Source: an uncultured bacterium (GTDB lineage: Bacteria; Planctomycetota; UBA1135; GCA-002686595). Taken from it: 48,605 nt of DNA. Below, piece by piece: positions 18,026 to 26,097 of the stretch. How positions within the stretch are numbered: the stretch's first letter is position 1; each line of letters begins with the position of its first letter. The position numbers were made by a program, and so were the translations under genes. The notes beneath the pieces were generated by a model, which worked only from the letters and a program-made list of their open reading frames with translations, made no database searches and was not told the DNA's origin. Location: contig CAJQPT010000288.1 in NCBI GenBank assembly GCA_905480285.1, positions 1 through 48,605 on the forward strand, written 5' to 3'.

Positions 18026-19378
18026 ATGAATCGCGCACAGCTCCTCAAGTCGACGCTGACCTTCGTCCTCGCGGGAGGGCGCGGAGAGCGCCTCTCGCCG
18101 CTCACGATCGGCCGCGCCAAGCCGGCAGTGCCCTTCGGCGGGGCCTATCGGATCATCGACTTCACCCTATCGAACGTCATCCACTCCGGACTCCGGCGCG
18201 TCTTCGTGCTGACGCAGTACCAGGCGTATTCGCTGGAAGAGCACCTGCGCCTCGCTTGGAACTTCCTACCCCGTCGTCTCTCCCAGTTCATCGTCCCGCG
18301 CCCCCCCCAACACGGCGGACAGGGAAGCTGGTACCGGGGAACCGCCGACGCGATCGCCCAGAACCTCGAGCTACTCCAGCAGGTCGAGTGTGATCACGTG
18401 GTGATCCTCTCGGGCGACCACATCTACAAGATGGACTACGGCGACATGCTGGAGGAGCACGTCGAGGCCGGCGCCAAGTGCACCATCGGCGCCGTGGAGA
18501 TCGGCGCGGAGGACGCGCCGCGCTTCGGCGTCCTCGAGGTCGATGGCCGGTCGCAGGTGACGGGCTTCCAGGAGAAGCCGGAGGTCGGCACGGAGATCCC
18601 GGGCAAGCCCGGTCGCTGCCTGGGGTCCATGGGGATCTACATCTTCGAACGGCAGGAGCTCATCCGGCGCCTCCGCGAGGACATGGCCAAGACCTCCGGG
18701 ACGAGCCACGACTTCGGCCAGGACGTGCTCCCTGCGATGGTCGAGGACGGCACCACGGTCATCGCCCACTCCTTCCGTGACGTGGACGCCGCCGGCGGCG
18801 CAAGCGGCGCAGAGAATGCAGGCGGCCCCAGGTCGGAAGACCCCAAGGGCAACACCCCTTACTGGCGAGACGTGGGCACGCTCGACGCGTACTTCGACGC
18901 CAACCTGGACCTCTGCCAGGTGGTGCCTTCGATCAACCTGTACGACAAGCACTGGCCCATCTATACGCTCTGGCACAACGACCCGCCGGCCAAGACGATC
19001 TTCTCGGAGCCAGAGGGGCACCACGCGCAGATCGTGGACTCCCTGCTCTGTAATGGATCCATCATCTCCGGGTCACGGGTGCGGCGCTCCATCATGGGGA
19101 ACCGCGTCTGCTCAGGCGAGGACGCGGACATCGAGGAGAGCATCCTGATGCACGGCGTCGTCGTAGAGCCTGGCGCCATCATCCGCCGGGCGATCATCGA
19201 CAAGTGGACCACCGTCCCCTCGGGCGCAGAGATCGGCGTTGACCTGGACGAGGACCGTAAGCGCTTCACGGTCACCGACTCCGGGATCGTCTGTGTCCCC
19301 CGCGGATATGACTTCAAGCGCAATCGAAGAGCCGACGACCACGACCTCCCCAGTGACGCGGACTTCGTCAACGTCTAA
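18026..19378 (+). CDS. glgC: Glucose-1-phosphate adenylyltransferase
   Basis: GlgC makes ADP-glucose from ATP and glucose-1-phosphate, the committed step of bacterial glycogen synthesis. The 450-residue protein has the nucleotide-binding GGRGERLSPLT, the KPAVPFGG segment, WYRGTADAI, GDHIYKMDY, the EKP motif in GFQEKPEVG, and a C-terminal left-handed beta-helix with hexapeptide-like repeats (SIISGSRVRRSIMGNRV, VEPGAIIRRAIID). A Gly/Ala/Asn-rich insertion (about residues 255-275) precedes the YWRDVGTLDAYFDAN motif, a small oddity. It is divergent from the debranching-type operon, and glgA lies about 13 kb away. No Shine-Dalgarno or near -10 is evident. Two further plus-strand genes follow at 36- and 28-base spacing. 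Confidence 0.97.
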   Translation: MNRAQLLKSTLTFVLAGGRGERLSPLTIGRAKPAVPFGGAYRIIDFTLSNVIHSGLRRVFVLTQYQAYSLEEHLRLAWNFLPRRLSQFIVPRPPQHGGQGSWYRGTADAIAQNLELLQQVECDHVVILSGDHIYKMDYGDMLEEHVEAGAKCTIGAVEIGAEDAPRFGVLEVDGRSQVTGFQEKPEVGTEIPGKPGRCLGSMGIYIFERQELIRRLREDMAKTSGTSHDFGQDVLPAMVEDGTTVIAHSFRDVDAAGGASGAENAGGPRSEDPKGNTPYWRDVGTLDAYFDANLDLCQVVPSINLYDKHWPIYTLWHNDPPAKTIFSEPEGHHAQIVDSLLCNGSIISGSRVRRSIMGNRVCSGEDADIEESILMHGVVVEPGAIIRRAIIDKWTTVPSGAEIGVDLDEDRKRFTVTDSGIVCVPRGYDFKRNRRADDHDLPSDADFVNV

Positions 19379-19414
19379 GACCCCTAGCTCCCCTCAGACC
19401 TGAGCCTTCGACTC

Positions 19415-20392
19415 ATGCGGTTTCTTCCCCTGCTGCTGGCCCTCCTCGCCTCTTGTGCATCAACCTCTGGCCTGAGCCTCTTCGGTGGTGAGGACCCGCT
19501 CGCCTCCTGGGCCGATGGAGAAGTCAAGTCCACGATCACCAGCTTCGTCAGCGAGGCCACGGACCCCGAGAGCGTCCACTTTGTGCCCGCAGAGGAGCGG
19601 ATCGCCGTCTTCGACAACGACGGGACCCTGATTTGCGAGAAGCCCATGTACTCCCAGCTCGCGTTCATGGTCGACCGGGCTCGGGAGTATGTGGCCGAGG
19701 ACCCGACCCTCCGCGAAAAGGAGCCCTATAGCTCCCTCATGGACGGGACCTTCGGGAGCACGAAGGACATCGAGGCGTTCATCGAGCTGGCCATGGAGAC
19801 CCACACGGGCATGCTCGATGAGGAGTTCGTGGCGGTGGCGGAGGGGTGGCTCGCTTCCGCGCGCCATCCGGACCTCCAGCGCCCCTATACCGAGCTGGTC
19901 TATGCCCCCATGCTGGAGCTTGTGGCCTACCTCCAGGACGCTGGCTTCCAGGTTTGGATCTGTACGGGGGGTGGCGTCGACTTCGTCCGCTGCTACGCCA
20001 AGGACGTCTACGGCATCGGGCCGGAGAACGTCATCGGCTCCTCCGGCCAGAAGGCCTTCCGTGAGATTGACGGGCGCGGCGAGTTCGTCCGCCTGCGAGA
20101 GCTGGTGGTCCCGATCAACGACGGTCCGGGCAAGCCGGTCAACATCAACCGGCACATCGGCCGCACCCCGATCCTGGCCGTGGGCAACTCGGACGGCGAC
20201 CTTGAGATGCTCGAGTATGTGGCCCAGCGCCACGCTCGCACCCTGACCCTGCTCCTCCATCACGACGATGGCGAGCGCGAGTTCGCCTATGACGACGGTA
20301 TCGAGCGCGCCCTGCGCGCCGCAGGAGACGGTGAGATCGAGGTGATCTCCATGACCCGTGACTTCGAGACCATCTTCCAGCCCGCCCCCTGA
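19415..20392 (+). CDS. Lipoprotein HAD-superfamily phosphatase
   Basis: The 325-residue product starts with a lipoprotein signal peptide (MRFLPLLLALLASCAS; Cys14 in the lipobox LASC). The HAD motifs follow: motif I FDNDGTL (nucleophile Asp67, acid/base Asp69), motif II in WICTGGGVDF, a Lys-containing region before motif IV, and GNSDGDLEM carrying the magnesium-binding Asp residues. This matches phosphoserine-phosphatase-like HAD enzymes, but it is exported and membrane-anchored, so it probably acts on an extracytoplasmic phosphoester; the substrate is unknown. It lies 36 bases after glgC and 28 before the next gene, so it may be co-transcribed with them. Confidence 0.88.
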   Translation: MRFLPLLLALLASCASTSGLSLFGGEDPLASWADGEVKSTITSFVSEATDPESVHFVPAEERIAVFDNDGTLICEKPMYSQLAFMVDRAREYVAEDPTLREKEPYSSLMDGTFGSTKDIEAFIELAMETHTGMLDEEFVAVAEGWLASARHPDLQRPYTELVYAPMLELVAYLQDAGFQVWICTGGGVDFVRCYAKDVYGIGPENVIGSSGQKAFREIDGRGEFVRLRELVVPINDGPGKPVNINRHIGRTPILAVGNSDGDLEMLEYVAQRHARTLTLLLHHDDGEREFAYDDGIERALRAAGDGEIEVISMTRDFETIFQPAP

Positions 20393-20420
20393 CCGGCCTC
20401 GCCACCACCGATTGAACAAG

Positions 20421-21248
20421 ATGATGAAGTACCTTCCCCTTGCCTGGTCCGTCCTCCTCACGGCGCTGACGCTTCCCCTGGCGCAGGCTGATGTTCTCGA
20501 GCTCCGCTCAGGCGAGCTGCTGAACGGGAAGTACATGGGAGGCTCCCAGACCTCGATCCGCTTCGAGGTCGCTGGGTCCCTGCGCGTGGTCGCCACCTCC
20601 GAGATTCTCGCCCTCACCTTCGACCTGCGGCCCGCTCCGGCGCCAGCTCGTGCTCCGCAGCCGACGGCAGCTCCGGCCCCGACTTCGACCCCGACGTCGG
20701 CCGCAACCTCGGCCCCAGCTCAGGCTCCCAAGCCGGCTCCCAAGCCGGCCGCCAAGGCAGCCGCGAGCGGCGTAACGGTGCCCGCGGGCACCCCTCTCTC
20801 GGTGCGCCTCAAGGACACCCTCGACTCCAACCGCCAGTCGAGCGGGCACCGGTTCACGGCCGTCCTCGAGGGGAACCTCGTGGTCGGCGGCACGACCGTG
20901 GCCCGCAAGGGATCACCGGTCTACGGCGAGATGGTGGGGAAGAAGAAGTCGGGCCGTCTGCGCGGTCGGTCGGAGTTCACCATCCGCCTCACCGCGGTCT
21001 CGATCGACGGGACGATCGTCCCCCTCACCTCCAGCAGCTGCAAGGTGGTCACCGAGAACACCGCCAAGAAGACCGCCGGCACCGTGGCGCGCGGCGCAGC
21101 GATCGGAGGCCTCGCCAAGGGCTCCAAGGGAGCCAAGAACGGCGCGAAGTGGGGCGCGGGGGCCGCGATTCTGACCGCGGGCAACAGCATCTTCATCCCG
21201 GCCGGGACGCTGCTGGAGTTCTCCCTCACCGCCCCTCTCAAGCGCTGA
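20421..21248 (+). CDS. Exported protein of unknown function with Pro/Ala linker
   Basis: This 275-residue protein starts MMKYLPLAWSVLLTALTLPLAQA, a signal peptide with a likely AQA cleavage site. A short domain (about 25-75) begins DVLELRSGELLNGKYMGGS, which resembles a small beta-barrel. An 85-115 linker of Pro, Ala, Thr and Ser precedes a C-terminal domain that starts VTVPAGTPLSVRLKD. That domain includes VYGEMVGKKKSGRLRGRSEF, a Gly/Lys/Ala-rich stretch and ends in SIFIPAGTLLEFSLTAPL. Such domains occur in exported proteins of many bacteria without known function. The start is the ATG at 20421; the next codon is also ATG. It is probably periplasmic or surface-bound. Confidence 0.8.
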   Translation: MMKYLPLAWSVLLTALTLPLAQADVLELRSGELLNGKYMGGSQTSIRFEVAGSLRVVATSEILALTFDLRPAPAPARAPQPTAAPAPTSTPTSAATSAPAQAPKPAPKPAAKAAASGVTVPAGTPLSVRLKDTLDSNRQSSGHRFTAVLEGNLVVGGTTVARKGSPVYGEMVGKKKSGRLRGRSEFTIRLTAVSIDGTIVPLTSSSCKVVTENTAKKTAGTVARGAAIGGLAKGSKGAKNGAKWGAGAAILTAGNSIFIPAGTLLEFSLTAPLKR

Positions 21249-21440
21249 GCACCCGCCAGGCGACCGGGTTCCGCAATGGGGCCCGGCTTCCACGGGGCAG
21301 GGCGCCGTGGACGCTGGGGCTCCTGGTCTCCGGCGCATGGGACACGGCCACCTCACCTGGACCCGCGTGCCCTCGGCTCCGCTCAGCAGGGCCGACGCGG
21401 CTCCAGGGAAGGGACTCCAGGGTGAGGCGACTCTGAAGGG

Positions 21441-21463
21441 GGGCCGCCCGCAGACGGCGGTCC
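21441..21463 (-). terminator. Possible terminator hairpin after the lipoprotein gene
   Basis: An imperfect hairpin (about 8 bp with one mismatch, 6- to 7-base loop) lies just beyond the stop of the minus-strand gene ending at 21470, in the spacer between convergent genes. There is no T-run; on the minus strand a run of C follows. Confidence 0.35.
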
Positions 21464-21469
21464 GAGATC

Positions 21470-22315
21470 TCAGTGGCGCGTGCTGAACGTGAGCATGGCC
21501 TCGACGCCCTCGACATCGAGGTCCCCGAAGTTGCTGCTCAGGTTCACGCTCGTGTCGTACCAGCGGGCGCCGACCCCGATGAAGGAGCCCGGGGAGATCT
21601 CAAGCTCCACGCCGGTCCTGGCGTATCCGCCGACCCCGAACCCGCTCCCTGACCCAGCTTCGACGCCGGGAGCCGAGGACTGGTGGTAGTTGGCGAACTG
21701 GACCACGGGACCCGCCGCACCGTACACCCGTGCGCGCCCGCCGAGGGGCACGCTGATGAAGGGACCCCCGTAGAAGTCGACGATCAGCAGGTCGAGGCTC
21801 ACCGCGACCGCGGCCCCGCCGCCGCCGGCAACGAACGCGCCGCCGTTGGCTCTTCCGCCGAGGGACATCATGGCCTCGAGGCCGAGGTCGACCCGGTTAC
21901 CGCCGAGCTTGAACTGCCCGCCCCCGCCAATCACGGGGTACTGATTGATGGAGCCGCTGCCCCCCTCGATGTCGCTCGAGGTTCCTCCCGTACGCGACAG
22001 GTCCTGGATCGAATTGACGGCCAGGTAGCCCTGGAGCAGCGCTTGCCCGTCGCGCCACTTGGTGCCCCTCCGCTGCGCGCTGAGGCTGGCGGGCCCGGGC
22101 TCCCGCAGCCCGAGGAGATAGGGCGCCGTGGGCGCCGGTGCTCCGAGCACAGGGGCGGGCTCCGCGCCGGTTTCCAGCATGAGGGGCTGCACCGGGACCG
22201 AGGCCTCAAGCAACTCCGGGACCGCTCCGGCGTGGCCACCCCCGGCTCGGCAGCTCACCAGCGCCAGTGAGGACAGGAGGAGCGGGATAAGACGCGAGCG
22301 CGAGGAGAGGGACAT
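21470..22315 (-). CDS. Putative outer-membrane beta-barrel lipoprotein
   Basis: From the ATG at 22315 the product has 281 residues. The signal peptide MSLSSRSRLIPLLLSSLALVSC ends in a good lipobox (LVSC). After a Pro/Ala linker the sequence turns into alternating hydrophobic and small or polar residues, rich in Gly and aromatic residues (GGGGQFKLGGNRVDLGLEAMM, VYGAAGPVVQFANY, GVGGYARTGVELEISPGSF, GVGARWYDTSV). It ends VEAMLTFSTRH, a typical last beta-strand. This is the OmpA/opacity-type barrel pattern, so an outer-membrane location is likely. The frame stays open well upstream, but those codons translate a tandem repeat and look non-coding. No specific function can be named. Confidence 0.75.
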   Translation of the reverse strand: MSLSSRSRLIPLLLSSLALVSCRAGGGHAGAVPELLEASVPVQPLMLETGAEPAPVLGAPAPTAPYLLGLREPGPASLSAQRRGTKWRDGQALLQGYLAVNSIQDLSRTGGTSSDIEGGSGSINQYPVIGGGGQFKLGGNRVDLGLEAMMSLGGRANGGAFVAGGGGAAVAVSLDLLIVDFYGGPFISVPLGGRARVYGAAGPVVQFANYHQSSAPGVEAGSGSGFGVGGYARTGVELEISPGSFIGVGARWYDTSVNLSSNFGDLDVEGVEAMLTFSTRH

Positions 22316-22636
22316 GTTGAGGGGGTGGGGTCGGCTGCTCCGGACGTCGGAGAGGTCGAGGAGCATACCAACGTGCCCAGAGCCCGGAGCGCGACCGCCC
22401 CTGCGCCCCCCCTGAACACCGCCTGCGGCATCGGAAGCGCACGCAGGCCTGGAGTCCCAGAGACCCGGAGGCACAGGGCCTGAACGCAGGTGGGTCCTGC
22501 GCCCAGAGAACCTGCGCCAAGAGACCCTGCGCCCAGAGACCCTGCGCAGAGAGCCCCGGAGCATCCACCCCCGAGAGGGCCGAAGCTCTAGAGCGCCGAC
22601 TCTCCAGAGCAGCGGAGCCTCCTGAGCGACCACCGC
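22316..22636. other. Spacer of about 320 bases with a tandem repeat
   Basis: The spacer contains the leader of the lipoprotein gene (a TATGCT hexamer about 45 bases before its start), a four-copy 15-bp repeat (annotated separately), a GCTCTAGAGC palindrome near 22585, and a 7-bp hairpin (CTGAGCG/CGCTCAG, 22622-22640) that overlaps the stop codon of the protease gene. Confidence 0.6.
22496..22555. repeat. Tandem repeat, four copies of a 15-bp unit
   Basis: Four adjacent copies of CCTGCGCCMAGAGAM, the last one diverged, lie between the lipoprotein gene and the upstream protease gene on the same strand. Confidence 0.88.
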
Positions 22637-25024
22637 TCAGTCGAAGCTGATCGCCAGGGAGTGGGTGAAGTTGGAGGTGTTGAAGATCGAGAAGTCGCGG
22701 AACCAGGCCTGGAACCGGAACGTGTCACCGGCCACAGCCCCCACGGCGCCCGTGGGCTGCGGCAGCGCGGAGAGGTCCAGCTGGAAGAGGAACTCTCCGG
22801 CGGGCCCCGAGCTCAGGACATCGCCTGCGTAGCGGCCAATCGAGCCGCCGAGACAGAGGGTCCCTGAGCTCCCGCCCGGGCTGACGATCAGCCCGGCATC
22901 CGTCGACACCAAGAAGTACCCGAGGGTGTTCACAGGGAGCGACTCGGCGATGAGCTGCACGTCGTTATCCGCCACGGCGCTGGAGCCCACGGCCCGGAGC
23001 GTTCCAGGGGCCCCGGTAGAGTTGGCGACCGCCGGGGCGCACTCGGCGACGCCGATCACGGTCGGATCGCAGTCCACGGTCCCGACCTGGACCCCGTCCA
23101 CGCCCGCCTCGACGATGGACTGAGCGTTCGCGTCGTTCGCGGTGAATCGCACGAGCATGGTCGAGCCAGCCACGACCCCTGCGCCGGCGAGCTCCGCCGC
23201 GGTGAGGGTGTCCGGAACCCACCCTCCGCCGGTCGAGGAGCGGTGCCGTCGGAGCGTGGACCAGTTCACGCCGCCGTCCGGGCTCACGGCGACGGCCAGC
23301 TCGTCCTCAGCGTTCTGGTTGCTCAGCTCGAGGTAGTAGAGGTAAGTCAACTCGCTCGCCGCGCCCACGACGGTGAGCGGGGGCGAGGTGAGCCGGACCT
23401 CGCCGTTGTCCACATCCGAGTTGCCGGCTGTGTTCTGGGTGACGAAGCAGCTCCCGCTGCCATCACCGTCGGAGGACGGGTCGAAAGCCCACGAGGGGTC
23501 GTTCACCGGGACCCCGCGCTGCCAGTCTCCGGTCGTGGCGGTGGAGGCCGTCTGCCAGCCCAGGGGGACCTCGAAGTCGTCGGCGAAGCTCGTGTTGACC
23601 ACCCCCACTGCGGCGGTGAACGGGTCTGAAGCGCCGCCTGCGGGCGCGAAGACCTGGCCACAAGACACCGATTGGGCGCTGAAGAAGTACTCCGGCACAT
23701 CGCCGCAGACGTAGGCCGGCAGCTGAGCCGTGAAGACCCCACCGCCCATGTCCACCATGGCGATGGACTGGAACATCCCGGCCAGGCTCGTGCGCTCGTG
23801 GAGCGTCACGCTGCCGGGGACCACCGGCCCGAGCACCAGCGCGGAGACCGCGACCGCCTGAAGCGGCGGCAAGAGGGTCGGCGCGCCGGGCGCGGCGAGG
23901 CTCGCGCCGCAGATGCCCTGAGGGCTCGCCAGCGCGCTCTGAAGATCGGGGTGCGAGAAGCTCGTGCCCGAGTTCTGGCCGCCGGAGGAGCTGCACCCGC
24001 CGTGGGTGTGGATGCCCACCGCCTGGTCCGTCTGGGCCCAGATCACCGGCGAACCGGAGTTCCCGCCGGTGGTGTCCGTTTGGTACTGCACCGTCGTTCC
24101 GGAGTTGGTGACCAGCGGTCCGAGGTGGGTCTGCTGGGTCTGATTGCGCTCAGGCGGAGAGCTATCCGTCCCGAAGCCCGTGATCCGGATGTCGGCGCCG
24201 CCCGGCTGCGGCGGGGCGGAGAGCTGGAAGCCGGGGCCCTGGGCCTGGGTCACGGTCAGCCCCGAGGTGCCGTTCGGAAAGGCGCCGAAGTAGGCCCAGT
24301 CGTCCCCCACGCCCTGCCCACCGTTGGACTGGAGCGACGCGCCGTCCACCGGGTACTGGTCCGAGGGCGGCGGGTTCTGGATGGAGCCGGAGCTGGACGA
24401 GGGGGGCACGTTGAACTGAATCACCTGGAGGTTGCCGGTGCAGTGCCCCGCCGTCAGGAAGCAGCCCGCGCAGTCCTGGATCAGCCACCCCGTGCAGCCC
24501 ACCGGGAGCAACCGCCCCGAGCGCGCGTCGGTCGACGGCAGGCGGTCGTCGTTCGGGCCGCAGATGGAGGCCGTCCCAAGGAGCGGAGGCGTCCCCATAT
24601 CCATGGCCCGGAGCTGCACGCGGCTCGTGCCGGTTCCAGGCCGCGCCCAGACCTCGACCACCAGGGCGTCTCCATTGAAGTACGCGGTCGAGCGGTCCCA
24701 GCGCTCCACCTCGATGGCGTTCATGACCTGAAGGCCTCCGTCCAGCATCGAGGTGATGCGGAGCTCGGCGCCGGTGCCCGCGAGCAGATCCCCGGCGAGC
24801 ACGACATCCTCGAAGTAGAGCCGGATCCACTCCGCGCCCTCCTGGTCCACGGCGAAGCTCGCGCAGAGCTCGAGGTCGCTGCCCGTCGCAGCGGCCGGGG
24901 ACACCCACCCTGTGTCGTGGACGAAGGGGACGTTGTCGAAGGACGGCGCCTCCACCTGGCCCAGAGCCGCGGGTGAGAGGACGGCGAGGGCGAGCAGAGC
25001 GACGCGCGAGGCTGTGAGGATCAT
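22637..25024 (-). CDS. Secreted trypsin-like serine protease with shared C-terminal domain
   Basis: The 795-residue product has a signal peptide (MILTASRVALLALAVLSPAALG) and an N-terminal beta-rich domain. A trypsin-type domain follows, with all three catalytic residues: His194 in LTAGHCTG, Asp241/242 in VGDDWAYF and Ser323 in TGGNSGSPV. Cys residues flank the catalytic His. After the protease domain come beta-sandwich-like regions, the second resembling a MAM/jelly-roll fold (SELTYLYYLELSNQ). The last 140 residues form a domain with LCLGGSIGRY and AGDTFRFQAWFRD that recurs in the unrelated protein at 45316-46695. I take that domain to be a surface or sorting module. It is extracellular or cell-surface; the substrate is unknown. 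Confidence 0.88.
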   Translation of the reverse strand: MILTASRVALLALAVLSPAALGQVEAPSFDNVPFVHDTGWVSPAAATGSDLELCASFAVDQEGAEWIRLYFEDVVLAGDLLAGTGAELRITSMLDGGLQVMNAIEVERWDRSTAYFNGDALVVEVWARPGTGTSRVQLRAMDMGTPPLLGTASICGPNDDRLPSTDARSGRLLPVGCTGWLIQDCAGCFLTAGHCTGNLQVIQFNVPPSSSSGSIQNPPPSDQYPVDGASLQSNGGQGVGDDWAYFGAFPNGTSGLTVTQAQGPGFQLSAPPQPGGADIRITGFGTDSSPPERNQTQQTHLGPLVTNSGTTVQYQTDTTGGNSGSPVIWAQTDQAVGIHTHGGCSSSGGQNSGTSFSHPDLQSALASPQGICGASLAAPGAPTLLPPLQAVAVSALVLGPVVPGSVTLHERTSLAGMFQSIAMVDMGGGVFTAQLPAYVCGDVPEYFFSAQSVSCGQVFAPAGGASDPFTAAVGVVNTSFADDFEVPLGWQTASTATTGDWQRGVPVNDPSWAFDPSSDGDGSGSCFVTQNTAGNSDVDNGEVRLTSPPLTVVGAASELTYLYYLELSNQNAEDELAVAVSPDGGVNWSTLRRHRSSTGGGWVPDTLTAAELAGAGVVAGSTMLVRFTANDANAQSIVEAGVDGVQVGTVDCDPTVIGVAECAPAVANSTGAPGTLRAVGSSAVADNDVQLIAESLPVNTLGYFLVSTDAGLIVSPGGSSGTLCLGGSIGRYAGDVLSSGPAGEFLFQLDLSALPQPTGAVGAVAGDTFRFQAWFRDFSIFNTSNFTHSLAISFD

Positions 25025-25347
25025 GTCAGTCGGGAAGGACGATGGAGTGCTCTGAGTGTCCCATGTGCCCGCGCATGCCGCCACGCTCTTCCTGCCGCAC
25101 CCGTGCCGATCCAAGGCGCCCCGTCACGGGTCCCGAGCGCAGATCAGGGCGCCTTGGACGGTATCGGACTGAGAGGGGCCAAAGGACCGGGAGCCCTACC
25201 GGCGGTGGCTCACACAGTGGCCGACACAATGGCTCACATCGGCGGCTCACACTGGCAGCTCACACTGGCGGCTCAATTCGACAGATCACACCGGTAGATC
25301 CAGCCGGCGAGCCTCCTTTGGCCAGGCAAGGCCCGCGCCGCCCGGTA
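25025..25347. other. Spacer of about 320 bases with degenerate repeats
   Basis: Between the protease start and the end of the esterase gene I see no protein-like frame. The part at about 25205-25292 consists of degenerate GGCTCACAC-type repeats (annotated separately). The protease promoter must lie here, but no clear hexamers are visible near its start. Confidence 0.5.
25241..25274. repeat. Tandem repeat of a 13-bp unit in a larger degenerate array
   Basis: GGCGGCTCACACT, GGCAGCTCACACT and a partial GGCGGCTCA stand in tandem. Weaker copies of the GGCTCACA core extend the array to about 25205-25292. Confidence 0.75.
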
Positions 25348-26097
25348 TCAGTCGACGAGGCGCGCCCTGAGATACTCCGGCAGCATCCGGCGCCACGTCG
25401 GCCAGTCGTGGTCCCAGTCCTCGCCCCACTCGTCCACGTGGTTCGGGATCCCCCTGGCGCCCAGCACGCGAGCGACGGCCCAGGACTCCTCGGGGTCCTC
25501 CCAGCGGCCAGCGCCGTGGCTGATGAGGATCCGGCGCTCTCGAAGGCGGGCGAGGTTGGGATGATCCTCGGGCAGGTTCGGGATGAAGTGCAGGGGCGAC
25601 GCGAAGTACCACGCCTCGTCCATGTCGCCGTCGATGAACTTGGACAGCTCGTACGTCCCGGACATGCAGATCGCCTCCGAGAACAGCTCCGGGTGACGGC
25701 AGATCGCGGCCAGGGCGTTGTACGCACCGATGGACGCCCCCGACGCGATGATGTCCAGGGGCTCGCCTTCCGCGACGTTGCAGTCCCGGCGGATCATGGG
25801 CACAAGCTCGTGCTCGACGAACGCGTCGAACCCCGCCTGGGCGCTGGACGCGCCGGGCACGGAGTTGTCCTCCTTCAACCAGACCATGCCTGGCACCGAG
25901 TCCACCGAGTAGAGCTTGATGATGCCCTCCTCCAGGAGCGGCGCGAGGGCGTCCACGAGCAGGAACCGCTCGCACTCCTCGGCGTCCCCCGCGGCCGTTG
26001 GGAAGAAGACCACGGGCGTCCCCATCTCACCCCAACGGACCACCTTCACCTCACGCCCCACGCGCTCGGACGTCCAGGTCTCGGCGATACGCGTCAT
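25348..26097 (-). CDS. Alpha/beta-hydrolase esterase (last gene of the ATP-grasp operon)
   Basis: This 249-residue protein of the esterase family (enterochelin esterase/PF00756-like fold) has the nucleophile elbow GASIGAY (Ser122), an upstream VVFFPTAAGD oxyanion-type strand and a C-terminal His in WGEDWDHDWPTW that probably completes the triad. There is no signal peptide, so it is cytoplasmic. The ATG at 26097 overlaps the ATP-grasp TGA by 4 bases. Its family releases acyl or peptidyl groups from ester or amide bonds, so in this operon it may cleave the product of the neighbouring ligases. The substrate is unknown. Confidence 0.85.
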   Translation of the reverse strand: MTRIAETWTSERVGREVKVVRWGEMGTPVVFFPTAAGDAEECERFLLVDALAPLLEEGIIKLYSVDSVPGMVWLKEDNSVPGASSAQAGFDAFVEHELVPMIRRDCNVAEGEPLDIIASGASIGAYNALAAICRHPELFSEAICMSGTYELSKFIDGDMDEAWYFASPLHFIPNLPEDHPNLARLRERRILISHGAGRWEDPEESWAVARVLGARGIPNHVDEWGEDWDHDWPTWRRMLPEYLRARLVD

